Of a stretch of DNA of 64,000 nucleotides, positions 1 through 10,149 are shown piece after piece; position 1 is the first letter of the stretch; every line of letters begins with the position of its first letter. The DNA lies in contig JAEBUN010000012.1 in the NCBI GenBank assembly GCA_023014365.1, forward strand, positions 186,001-250,000, in the 5' to 3' direction. The stretch comes from Lepiota brunneoincarnata (taxonomy: Eukaryota; Basidiomycota; Agaricomycetes; Agaricales; Agaricaceae). The notes under the pieces are model-generated. The model worked only from the letters and a program-made list of their open reading frames with translations. It had not been told where the DNA came from and did no database searches. The position numbers were made by a program, and so were the translations under genes.

Positions 1-2551
1 ATGTCTGGGTCGTGTCCGCGCAAATAGTGGGTCAATTAGAGACGCCCGCTTTGCCATCTGTTCCTCTCTCGCGCCTTCAATTTGACTAACCAAGTTCTTG
101 GTGGTAATGGCTTTTTTGTCATTCGTTTTGAAAGTGATCGCCTGATGGTCAAGGCTCTTAGTATAATTCCTAGCGTCCACCTCCCGCCAGACTTTGTTCC
201 ATTCCCTCTGAGATCTTTTCCACTCCTCTTCCTTCTGCTTGAGGCGCTTGAGAACGGCTGGGATCGCAAGGACAGGCAAATCTTGCATTGACTGAATAAC
301 CTCTAGACCGAGCTCCCGCCCATAGATCTTCTTGATCACGCGGGTATTGATAGCCTTCCAAGAACCCCCTATATGCGGCTTGAGTTTAAAGTTGGCGCGG
401 TCCTCGGCACTGAGCTGCGCCATTTTGTTGTGGAGAGGCTCTAGTAACGAGATAGTCCGGGTAATGGCTTCGATATGGAAATCATATTCGTGCCGTTCTT
501 CCTCACTTCTATGAAGCGCCTCCTCATAAATATTCTTCTTGTGAGCGATGAAGCCTGAATCCTCGCTAGACCATGTTGGATGGGACACCCATTCGTCATT
601 TAAGACAGATCGGCACATTTCATCTCTGCCGGAACATGTCACATTGGCTTCCTGTAGTTTCGAGCTTGACTTTCCGTCCAAAGAAAGTAAACGGATCCAA
701 CTTACACTGGCAGAAAGTCTCCGATAACTCCCGTATTTCACACTGGGATCAATACGGCTCACTCGACTCGGCAACTCCGCAGGTGTCGGTCTCGTCCAGT
801 TGTTTTGGAATTCAGCCATCCAGTACTCTCGTTCTTTGAGCTCATCCCAACCAAGTATCTCCTTGAACTGTCGATAAAGATCTGTATCGCCGAGGAAATG
901 CTTGCTTTCTTTGACCAGTCGAGCCGTATCAATGTAATCTTGCGTAAATAGGTTCACAACCTTCAGGAACTCGTTGAATGTGTCACGGTTATCGAGAGCC
1001 CTCATAATACGATCAAAGAAATGCATGTCGTCAGCGGGGACAGGGCCGCGGGCAATGGCTGACGGTAGTTGGCTGTGAGGAATATGAGGGGAAGACGGTG
1101 CAGCGAGACTTTTGTTGCCGTAGCCAAGTGTAGCGCGTTCTGAATTCGCAGGAGGCTTCTGCTGCTACCTATCAGCTTTGAATCCAAACAAATTACAAGA
1201 ATGGGGACTCACTGCGACAACTTGCACTGGCTTAGGAGGTACCACTTCCTTCTCCGGGATCCTGCGTTTACGTTTCGGGGGCAAAGATGAAGAACTAGCA
1301 ACAACATCAAGCTTCCTCTTGTTCTTTGCATCATTCAGCGGTGTTCCTGTTCTATTAAGGGAAGCTGCTCGAGGGGGCGAATCGTCGAGTAACTGTTGGC
1401 TCCTTTCAGGCATGAACACTCGGAAATCGGCCCTCAGGTCTGGGGCATCCTTGAATAGACGAGCTATCTGCCGCGAAACTTCTTCCTACAGAAAAAAAAT
1501 CAAATTGTGATCTCCACATAAACAAAGTCCATCTCCTACCTCACCGATAGTTTCGGGCTTGTGATGATAGCGTGAGAGAATATCCAAAAATTGTCGGTAG
1601 GTATCAGGATCACACCGCTGCTTGATCTTCTGCACATACTGAACGGCTGGTTCGATGGCTGTCCCGGTAACAGCATACCCCCCGCTGGGTTCTGGTGATG
1701 GAGGCCTGGCACCGGGCTCAGGAGCTACAGGTGTTAGATCAATACGAAGGGAAGAGATACATAAGCCCATCACCACTGACCATAGCTGGAACCAGCAGCA
1801 GGTCCCGTTGACCAAAAAATAGGCCCTTTCCCTGGCCCATTGTTTGTCGTCTGCATTGTACTTCCTGTAGGTGTCGTCACAGTGATAAAACTGGAGTCAT
1901 GTGCATCGGTCGAGCACTCGATGCGATAGCCAACAGGGAGGAACGTGTTGAATCCTTGAATGAGAGCCGAATGACCATTGAAGAGTTGCGAAACTCGCTT
2001 TATAACGCCTGGAGTGTCAATTCTGGAGCCTATAAGACAACATTTCCCAAGAACAGCTCGGCACTCACAACTCATGCTTGAATTCTTTCATAATGTCCAA
2101 GAATTGATTGTAAACGTCGGGCTGGTCGTGGAATTGGACTTTGACTGCATCGAGGTAGCTGAGCGCGTCGGTGACATTGAGGGGGCGATCCATTGAAGAG
2201 TAGCTCTGAGGGGTCAACTGGAGACAGTCTGCCGGATCGCTGAACAGGAGGAGGGTCGTCTACAACCATTGACGTCGAAGGTTGCGGGTCAAGGGGATTT
2301 GCCAGTGCTTCAGGTAGCACCGGAGAGCCTCTGGTCATCTCAACATCCCCGGGGATGGTGGACTCTGACTGCGGTGGACGACCACTCTCAGTCTCTACCC
2401 GTGGCTCGGCGACAAGTGGCAAAGCAGCTACGTCGGTGTTGCGTCGCGGTGTTCCTGTCCGAGATGTAAGTGGCCTCGCACTGACTTCAGACGGCGGTAA
2501 TGGTGGTGGTGGTTCATCTACGGCCATCTGCCTGGCGTCCTGGACATCCAT
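1..2551 (-). CDS. SIN3: Sin3 transcriptional corepressor (3' end beyond window)
   Basis: Scaffold of the Sin3/Rpd3 histone deacetylase complex in the nucleus: PAH domains bind repressors and the HID region binds the deacetylase. On the minus strand I read an acidic, proline-rich N-terminus, then PAH1 (about 2195-1905; starts [17 protein letters not shown], continues [14 protein letters not shown]), PAH2 (about 1680-1410; [20 protein letters not shown], then [15 protein letters not shown]), a basic nuclear-localisation-like stretch ([12 protein letters not shown]), PAH3 (about 1045-850) and the deacetylase-interacting domain (about 570-1; [20 protein letters not shown] to the window edge). A 46-nt intron (2068-2023) splits PAH1 in phase 2. 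The start at 2551 ([17 protein letters not shown]) is my choice; the reading frame changes by +1 near 2210-2213 just before PAH1, either an unrecognised intron or an extra base in a run of four. The gene is divergent from the aldehyde dehydrogenase. Identity is very secure, the N-terminus is not. Confidence 0.95.
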
Positions 2552-3117
2552 GGGGAGTATTTGAGGTAGAAGGAGTGCGACAGCGAGATCAAGAAAACAA
2601 CCAAAGTTGCGGTCTGTGCACCGATCACTTTTGTCCATCCACGTGCTTCTGATATCGGTCACGTGCCAATTCATTCGAGCGCCCCTGACCAATGGCCTGA
2701 TTTGGAGGTCGTTCATTGCATTATTGATGAGTTGTCTTCGCATCAACCGCTGGACCGACAACTCCCAGATTTTAGGCTCCTGCAGGACAATAGCATCCAC
2801 CGCAAAGATCTGCCGAGATGTGTACACAGCCCCGTCCACCCGCCGTCAAGAGATTACAACTGCACCGCGCCGAATTCAGGAAAATGCATCGTGCTATCAT
2901 GTGAATCACTCTATCGTAAAGGCGGAAGGCAGCCTGTTTTGACCCTTGTGAAAGCTGAACCTATTAAGTGTGTCATCGTGGGATGATGACGCCTTTGGTC
3001 GCTGCACGTGCTCACACGTTTGGGAGAATGAACCTGTTTCTGACATACGATGTGCTCCTTATAGCGATTTGAGCACACTATGTTTTACAATGCCATTGTT
3101 CATTTCTGAGTTGCACC
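2552..3117. promoter_or_regulatory. Divergent intergenic region SIN3 / ALDH
   Basis: This 566-bp gap separates the chosen Sin3 start from the aldehyde dehydrogenase start, so it should hold both promoters. A minus-strand reading frame continues upstream of the chosen Sin3 start, but its residues do not resemble Sin3, and I treat it as 5' leader. I see no clear TATA box or named operator. Confidence 0.4.
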
Positions 3118-4972
3118 ATGTCTCAAGTTCCCTTTACACCTCTCTTTGTCGACGGCCAGGAGCGCCCATCTGGCAACTCCGAATCCTTCCAAGTTCGCAA
3201 ACCACACACGGGGGCTCTCGTTGGGACAGCTGCATCTGCGACTAGCCAAGACTGCCGAGATGCGATCAACGCCGCATCCAAGGCCCTCAAAACTTGGGAG
3301 ACCCGCCGTCTCACCGACAGACGAGACATCTTTCTCAAAGCTGCAGATCTTTTTGCAAGCGATCGCTGGCGCGAACTACTGACGCAGAACACGCAAGAGG
3401 AAATAGCACTCGCACCTCAGTGGAGCTTGCAAGAATTCTCAACTGCTAGCAACTACCTGCGAACGCAAGCGGGGCTTGTGGAACAGCTTAAGGCTAAATA
3501 TTTCCCATCCGGATCCATTCCTGGAGCCCAAGTTTACGCTCAACGAAGGGCGAAGGGCGTTGTGTATGTTCAATTTCATTTCCTCGCACAAGTCTCTCAT
3601 TTCTCGTAGGCTTGCAATCGCCCCTTGGAACGCCCCGGTAACTCTGACCATCCGAGCCATCGCTGTTCCAATCATTTGCGGAAATACGGTAGTTTTCAAG
3701 GGCTCAGAGCTCACACCACGGGCCCATTACCTTGTAGCGAAGCTATTCCATGAGGCAGGTCTCCCAAATGGCGTACTCAATTGCATCTCGGTCTCTCAGC
3801 AAAACACACCCTCGTTGGTTTCCGAGATCATCGCTCATCCCCTACATCAAGCATGTCAATGTAATAGTTTCCGATTAGAAAGCTTGGCCTGCTAACGAGA
3901 TCAACCCATTAGTTCACCGGGAGCCATCGGGTTGGAAGAATTATCGCAATGGAAGCGGCCAAGTATCTCAAACCTTGTATCCTTGAGCTTGGAGGCAAAG
4001 CTCCGACGATCGTACGGTATTGCCTATCAGAATGACCTTTTACCTGATGTCGAAATTCCAGATACTCAAAGACGCAGACCTTAACGAGGCGGCTAAAGCA
4101 GTCGCTTTCGGCGCTATGATAAACACGGGCCAGGTGATTGTCCCTCCCTACAGTAACCCTGCATCGTGGCAATAAATTGATACCTGTGCCTTAGGTCTGC
4201 ATGTCGACTGAACGCGTAATCGTCCACAAAGAGATCGCAGATTCTTTCATACCTTCCGTTTGCGACATCTGCAAGACCCTCAGAGCGGGGGACATGACCG
4301 CCGACTCTAGCGCCAAGATCGGTCCCCTTTTTTCTGAAGGTTCGGCAGAACATCTCATTGCGGCGCTCAAGAACACACAAGAAGCCGGGGCAGAGGTCTT
4401 GTTAGGCGACCTCCAGAGAGACAAGGCCACCGTCCAGCCCCATCTCCTCCGAGGTGTCAGGCCTGGCATGGCATTATGGGATGAAGAATCCTTTGGACCA
4501 GGTTTATCATTGGCCTGCTTGAAGTCACTCTTTCCATGCTTCTGACCTAACCACATGTAGTGATTGTTTTTGCGACTTTTGAAACCATCGAAGAAGCTAT
4601 CGAGCTCGCGAACGCCTCCACCTATTCCTTAACTTCTTCTGTGTGGTCCTCGGACATAATCCAGGCACAAGAAATCGCATTCCAGATGCACTATGGTGAG
4701 CCCAATTTGGCTTAGTGTGTCTGTTAATGCATTCATTCGCCCAAACTCAAAGGAACCGTCAACATTAATGGAACCACAATTCACTCCGAGCCATCTGATA
4801 GTTTGGTCGGACTCTCGTATGCAAAACACCGCCATACCTGCTTTTGTTGGTGGCTGATTTATCTTTATCATGTAGAGGTGCTTCTGGATATGGCAGCTAT
4901 GACGTTGAACACTTCACTGACAAGAGAACGATAATTATACACCCGAAGGGCCGTAAATATTCTATCGTTTGA
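3118..4972 (+). CDS. NAD(P)-dependent aldehyde dehydrogenase (salicylaldehyde/vanillin dehydrogenase-like)
   Basis: Oxidises aldehydes to carboxylic acids. The spliced protein runs from [19 protein letters not shown] to KGRKYSIV and is near the usual 480-residue length. Visible hallmarks are the cofactor-binding stretch [18 protein letters not shown], the catalytic glutamate in [10 protein letters not shown], the catalytic cysteine in [14 protein letters not shown], and the late [14 protein letters not shown]. Several introns of about 50 nt interrupt it. The substrate subgroup, aromatic aldehydes as in salicylaldehyde or vanillin dehydrogenases, is inferred from overall resemblance and is less certain than the family. 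One frame slip lies near 3845: HPLIKHVNFTGS is recovered only if one base is ignored, just before an intron. The start at 3118 gives a complete N-terminus. Confidence 0.93.
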
Positions 4973-5310
4973 CCGGAGGTGAACGTGACATAAATATCAA
5001 ATATCAAGGTCTCTGGCAAAGGCCACGTGAGACTGTATCTTTTGTAATTGTTTCCTTGCCACGGACATAATCTGACAAGAAACGTTCGTCGTTACGGTTG
5101 AAAAAGGCCCGAGAGAGAAGTGCCGCGTGTAGATCCTCAACGCATTAGTGCGTCTCTATCACACCGCACACAAGAGCAGTGCATCAGAAGAGATTATCGC
5201 AATTTGATATTAGGCGCATGCTCGTACGTCATTGCGCAAGAGACTACTCCTGAGCGCCTGATGATCAAAGGCATCAGCTGAGTCACGAGGAATAACGTAA
5301 AACGCATATA
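4973..5310. other. Intergenic, nothing recognised
   Basis: Downstream region of the aldehyde dehydrogenase up to the inverted-repeat element. No coding segment, RNA gene or repeat is recognised; it probably holds the 3' UTR and polyadenylation signals. Confidence 0.5.
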
Positions 5311-5350
5311 CATAAGATAGGTGTCACCAGGAACAAGCACCCTTTATGTA
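5311..5350 (+). repeat. Left terminal inverted repeat
   Basis: This is the left arm of the inverted-repeat pair. It carries GGTGTCACCAGGAACAAGCA, which recurs on the opposite strand in the right arm. Confidence 0.85.
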
Positions 5351-5640
5351 AGCAGAAATCAGCCGAAGTTCAGTCTCTTATTTCTTCAACACAAGTCACC
5401 AGAGTGGGAAAGTAAGACCTGAGAAAGGAAGTGTAGGATGGTCAGAAGAGGTCCTAGGTTGGTTTTTTTCAAAACCTTGTGTGCACATAGAGTAATATCA
5501 AAATTACTTTTTTCATACAAAGTGACTAGAAGATGCAATTCTGACGATGCTGCAGGCAAAACAAGCGGGCAAGTCAAAATCCCAGGTCAACTTTTTGCCG
5601 CTTATGTAATGCGTCACGTGATTACCGAGGCAGGGAGGGG

Positions 5641-5650
5641 ATATAAATAA
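5641..5650 (+). promoter_or_regulatory. TATA-like box inside the inverted-repeat element
   Basis: ATATAAATAA follows a purine-rich stretch about 290 bp upstream of the start codon at 5938. It is a possible core promoter for the downstream gene. The distance is long for a TATA-directed start, so an upstream transcript start or chance occurrence is equally possible. Confidence 0.25.
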
Positions 5651-5845
5651 CAAAAAATTGTGAAATTCTCACTGATAACAGGTACCGTGTCTCACCCCCA
5701 GGACTTGCTAAACCCCTTTGCAAATGGTTCTAGAATAGGCTCAGGCAGAGTCCAGCTCTGTCTCTCAACGGTAAATGCTGCAATTTCACTTTTCAAAATT
5801 TCGAGCTTGGGGATTTCGCCGCCTTGGCGCTGACATAATACATAT

Positions 5846-5883
5846 TACATAAGGTGCTTGTTCCTGGTGACACCTATCTTATG
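5846..5883 (-). repeat. Right terminal inverted repeat
   Basis: Right arm: on the plus strand it contains TGCTTGTTCCTGGTGACACC, the reverse complement of the left arm. It is 1-2 bp shorter than the left arm near its inner edge. Confidence 0.85.
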
Positions 5884-5937
5884 CGGTTGTAGCCAAGGCA
5901 AGCCCTCGATGTGAATGACCAATTTGCAATTGCTACC

Positions 5938-6980
5938 ATGATCATCGACCAGTCTACATTTAAATCTTCCGATTCCCGGAATTCTCCTAGCGGAACTCAC
6001 AGTGCTACTGGCGACCAGCAGTCATCTAGCGCATCAGACTTACCTGGTTTCCTAGCTCCTCGGTCAGCAGCAGTAACAACCAGCTCCTTGTCCATACCAG
6101 TCCCAGAACTCGACAGTGCACCCCCGGCATACACTGATGAGATTTTGCACTCATCCGAATCGACCTTCGCAGCTGCCAACTCGAACTCGACCTATTCCTA
6201 TGCGGTTCCCACAACCATGCAACAAGGGACTCCCCAATCTCCCAGCAGCACACTCCATCGACAAGCACCGCAACAGGAGTACCCTCCCTTTGAACCTACA
6301 TTCCTCATAGCCACAGGACAATACCTAACACGAGGCTTCCCTGCAGTGCCACCTCCATCCAGGATTAGCCCACATCCCTTTGCTTCCCATGACGTTACGG
6401 AGACAGATTGGCTAAGGTGTGCTGCGCATTTGCTGCGTGGAGAGAAGGAAGCCCAGTCCTGATTCAGGGATGACCGCGTCAGGTTTCTCCAAGAGGTCAA
6501 GGCTGCCGGGGAACTTAGCGAGCAACAGAACAACATAGCAAAACCCCCCATCGTTTCAATTCTTCCCGTTGTAGGTGAGCAAAACATCAAAAGAAACCCA
6601 CTCGATGACGACAACTATAACCAAGGTTCCCTGACCACACATCTGATCCGGCAACAAATGAAAAAAGGAAAATCAAAGGCGGTTGGAAACGTTGTTGATC
6701 TATGGAACCACGTTCGCTAATACATTTTCTCCATCCCACGGCGCTTCCTGCTGACCCTTCATGAAAGTATTTCTTTCAGCCTCGTCAGATAGAAATCGTT
6801 CTGACGCGCGGTACGGCCAGACTCAGCGGTCTTGGCAAGCATCCGCTATCAAGCACACCTGGCTGGTCGGGTGACACCTTCATAGGACCAGTCACCGCAC
6901 AATCAGATAACGTAAAGGGGAAGGCTAGAGAAGAGGAGGATACCCTATACCGTCTATTCGTCGTGCCCTACAATAGGTAG
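5938..6980 (+). CDS. Uncharacterised basidiomycete protein, tandem paralogue A
   Basis: Function unknown. The N-terminal half is low-complexity Ser/Pro/Thr and carries a PPAY motif (SAPPAYTDEI), a potential WW-domain ligand. It is followed by HPFASHDVTETDWLRF, a basic middle (RQQMKKGKSK) and the C-terminal block VVDLWNHYFFQPRQIEIVLT. Two introns are needed: 6417-6482, which removes an in-frame TGA, and 6712-6767. With these the frame stays open to the TAG at 6978. I start at MIID (5938) because the downstream paralogue starts with the same residues. The first intron lies at the same codon and phase as in paralogue B (after DW-x-R). From memory, basidiomycete genomes carry many proteins ending in a similar WNHYFF-PRR block, with no assigned role. 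The inverted-repeat element ends 54 bp upstream. Confidence 0.75.
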
Positions 6981-7217
6981 TCATGGTGCAAGTATGGAAA
7001 TTAGAACTCCGCGATATTGTCCAGCCGCAGCTGAAACCTGGTCTATGATAATAAATAGTGGCGCAATCCATATCTCCATTGATACACATCAGAAAAACGA
7101 CCCGGGAACTGCGAACCGCAGTCACTGTGCGCCTACACATGTTCAATATAACCCGGTGTGCCCAAGAGCCCTGGGACGAATTCCTAAGCCCCCCGAGTGT
7201 CTATCTCCACATCAGGC

Positions 7218-8169
7218 ATGATCATAGACCCCCCATCCCAACCATCGCCCAATTGCCCTCTCCCTTGTAACCGCGAAGATGGACGAACAAGCACGAGCAC
7301 GGAGGCCCCGCCCCCCTATGAACTTGGTGGTATTATAGGGCCGTCGCTCATTCAAGACGAGAAGCGACGGCATATTGACGCACACCCCAAAGCTCCAATC
7401 TTGGAGCCCGGAGTCTACACAGATCCGCCTTCAGCGTTCTCGCGGATAGCGAGTGTTTGCATCACGACGTTGACACCCTTTGCGCCTATGACGATACCAG
7501 TAGAGGGATCTGGGAGGGCTTTGGATAAAGGATTCGTTTTGAGTCTACCGCCGTCTTCTGAGCCTGTGCATCCGTTTGAGGACAGGGATATCACTGAAGC
7601 TGACTGGACGAGGTACGGTTTCGATGTATCTCAGGATCGCCACAACGAGATTCCGAGCCGGCAGGTTCTAGGTTCATGCAAGATCTGAAAGATGGCACTG
7701 CTCTCTCTAAGAAACAGCAGAATAAGGCATTTCCTGATCCCTCTTTTCCTAGGCCTCGGGCCCGCAGGTTGGTCGCCCTGACGCCTTCTGCATCGTTTCA
7801 CGCCATTGATCAACGCCGAAACCTATAGCATATTGCATCAGTCAAGCAGTGAAGGGGAAACAACGAAAACAGAAACTTGCGTACGCAGTCAACCTCATCA
7901 ATGCTTGGAACCAAGTGAGTTTGCTTTTGATCAACAACCCAGCACATTGACTGATCCTCTACTAGCATTTTTTCGCTCCGCGCCGGGTGGAAGTCATCCT
8001 GATGCGAGGGTCTCACGTGCTAACCAAGTGCAGTTCAGAATCATCGAATAATCAGTCCTCGACCTCTCTTGCAGACGAATCCTCGGGTTCAGATGGGAAA
8101 ACCGACCACCAGACCATCAAAGAAGGCCCCAATTCAAAAGCCATGAAATTGGTTGTTGTTCCGCTGTGA
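7218..8169 (+). CDS. Uncharacterised basidiomycete protein, tandem paralogue B
   Basis: Second member of the same family. It starts MIIDPPSQPSPN and has a PPPY motif (EAPPPYELGG), then HPFEDRDITEADWTRF. A 59-nt intron (7613-7671) sits at the same place as in paralogue A, followed by MQDLKDGTALSKKQQNKAF. The C-terminal block is NLINAWNQ, intron 7915-7965, then HFFAPRRVEVILMRG, ending at 8169. The middle needs a third intron; 7768-7841 (GT...CAG, 74 nt) restores the frame and gives SQAVKGKQRKQK, but I am less sure of it. Compared with A the N-terminal half has diverged strongly while the DW and WN-HFF-PRR blocks are kept, so those are the constrained parts. The gene is tail-to-tail with the hydroxyacid dehydrogenase, 57 bp apart. 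Confidence 0.65.
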
Positions 8170-8226
8170 TTTTTTCCAAACCATATGTACACATACCATG
8201 TTGTAATATTTCTCACAGTACACGCT

Positions 8227-9719
8227 TTATAAATTCAGTTCTTTGGGCATTGGCTTTCCTGTGAGCACCGCCATCGCATTCTCGACAGCCAATATTGCCA
8301 TCCCGACCCGGGATTCAGTGCTTGCACTTCCAATATGCGGAAGGACCACGCAACTTGCAAACAGATTCAGTACGTTCTCCCCGCGACAAGTAGAATAAAA
8401 AATACCGTGGTTCTTTGACGAGAGGGTGATCCAAAGTTATGTTAGGTTCGCCTTCAACTACGTCTACTCCAGCACCCCAAATCCACTTTTCTCTCAGTGC
8501 CTTCGCCAGTGCATCAGAATCTACGAGTGGACCTCTAGCAGCATTCACGAGGACGGCAGTCTTCCTCATCTTCCTGAGAAAGCTTTCGTTTACAATGTGG
8601 TACGTCGAGGGACCACCGGGTGCGAGCACGAAAATCACATCACTTTCCCTGGCAAGCTCGTCCAAACCCGTACGACGTAATGTCTGTAGACCATATTTCT
8701 GACGTAGAGCTTCGTCGCGGGAAAGGTCAGGTTGAGACTGGGGGTTTGAGGTGTACACGCAATCCGTGATCCCGAACGGGATTATTCTGGCGAGAGTGGC
8801 ATGGGATATCCTTCCGAAGCCTATGAAACCAGCAGTGCGTCTAGGTGAAACTGGGGAAGAACCGAGTTGAGGGCCACAGAACAAAAAGGGCGACCAGTTA
8901 TATTGCGGCCACTAGGAACACGTGAGGCCAGTTGTATACTGGAGGGTAAAAGCCAGCTTACTCTGCCTTCGTCGACGATTTTCATAGTCTGGCGAGCGTT
9001 CCTTCCCGCCATGAGGGAAAGCATAACAGAAATGTCTGCAACTATAGAGAGGCTGAGATTGCACGAAATCAGACGGGCCAGGCTGGTGACAAACCGGCAT
9101 CCGTTAGGACCTCAGGTGTATATCCAATTTTGATTCCTCTAGAGGATATGGCTTGAATATCCAGGTGTTCTATGAGTATATTGACATGTGCACGACTTGA
9201 ACGCTCGAGTAAAGGGATACGGACCATATCCAACTGACATGGTCGAGACAACCTGCAGGTCGGGGCCAGCTACGATTCCAGATCAGCTCCGCAAAAGTCA
9301 CTCGGATGGTATATGGCGCACCGGCGTCTATAATATCCGCATCTAACTAGAAGGAATAAGGATGCAGTCCACGACGCTTCTTTTCCCCCGACGTACCTTG
9401 TCAACGATGGTAACAACCAGAGCAGAGGCACCAGGGACGTTCTTGAGAATCCAGTCCTTTCCGCACGGGTGATCCCCAGACCATTGCACGATCTAAACAT
9501 CAACAGTCTCTTAGTTTCAGCTGCCACGTCGCAAAGTTGTATTAAAACCTCAAGTGATTCTCTGGGTTGCAATAGCGATGTTGCCTCGGGACCCAGGTCC
9601 TGGGTAATGACGATCTTGAGATGATCCCGCCTGTTCCTGAGATGAGAGAAAATGGAAGTAAGACGATTGGCTTGTTGTGTTTTGCGAAGAGATGAGACGA
9701 ACGGGGCTGATGAGGACAT
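8227..9719 (-). CDS. D-isomer-specific 2-hydroxyacid dehydrogenase (glyoxylate/hydroxypyruvate reductase-like)
   Basis: NAD(P)H-dependent reduction of 2-keto acids such as glyoxylate or hydroxypyruvate. After splicing the protein reads LKIVITQDLGPEATSLL at the N-terminus, then VVSTMSVGYEHLD, GYTPEVLTDA, the dinucleotide-binding loop TAGFIGFGRISHATLARI, and all three catalytic positions of the family: Arg in NAARGPLVDSDAL, Glu in AGVDVVEGEPN and His in VVLPHIGSASTESRVGMA. The C-terminus is GKPMPKELNL. At least five short introns are present, and the splice junctions I checked keep frame. Substrate preference cannot be read from the sequence; the eukaryotic GRHPR group is the best match. The start at 9719 gives a short Ser-rich leader, and a later start is possible. 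Confidence 0.92.
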
Positions 9720-10149
9720 GAAAAGTGATCAGTGGAGAGTGTGAGATTCTAATTCATAACTTCACCGGAGAGTTCTGACCCATCAGTCATACGTACTTTG
9801 TCACCCGCATCATCATGGGACTAGCATCATACAATGGCTTTGCCCTGCATTGTCGATTTATTGGGTGATCGGAGGCGTCAAGGGAGGTGCTACTGCGGAA
9901 GCTCCTTTCGCCGCGGACGTCCAGTGCGGGGAACTCCTCAGATGTTTTCTCTACCCTTTTTAACATGCTTTTTTTTGTGCGATTTTGTATAGCGTTAACT
10001 TGTATGCAGGAGTATTCCCCAGTTACACTATAACTTTGGCACATATGTACATCGTAGTTGATTCGACTTAATGTACATCTATACAATGGGGGGCTACTCT
10101 CTCAGTCCTACAATGGCTGCGATCCCCCGTGCAAAGCACAGACGATATA
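9720..10149. other. Intergenic, nothing recognised
   Basis: A 430-bp gap between the upstream end of the hydroxyacid dehydrogenase and the 3' end of the PAH-domain gene. It should include the dehydrogenase promoter. No recognisable motif or coding segment is seen. Confidence 0.5.

Larger units (their letters stand above)
5311..5883. mobile_element. Non-autonomous inverted-repeat element (MITE-like), 573 bp
   Basis: The ends are near-perfect inverted copies of each other. The left end begins CATAAGATAGGTGTCACCAG (5311) and the right end (5846-5883) reads the same on the minus strand. The match covers about 38 bp, with one small length difference near the inner edge (CACCCTTTATGTA versus CACCTTATGTA). 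The inside is non-coding apart from one short open frame (5438-5650) with no recognisable protein, so the element would need a transposase supplied elsewhere. I could not identify a target-site duplication in the flanks, so the superfamily is open. The right end stops 54 bp before the start codon of the next gene, and a TATA-like stretch lies inside. Confidence 0.75.

Noticed and set aside
6417..6482. In-frame TGA in paralogue A suggesting a pseudogene
   Set aside because: The stop lies inside a 66-nt GT-AG intron at the same codon and phase as an intron in paralogue B; splicing restores conserved sequence on both sides.
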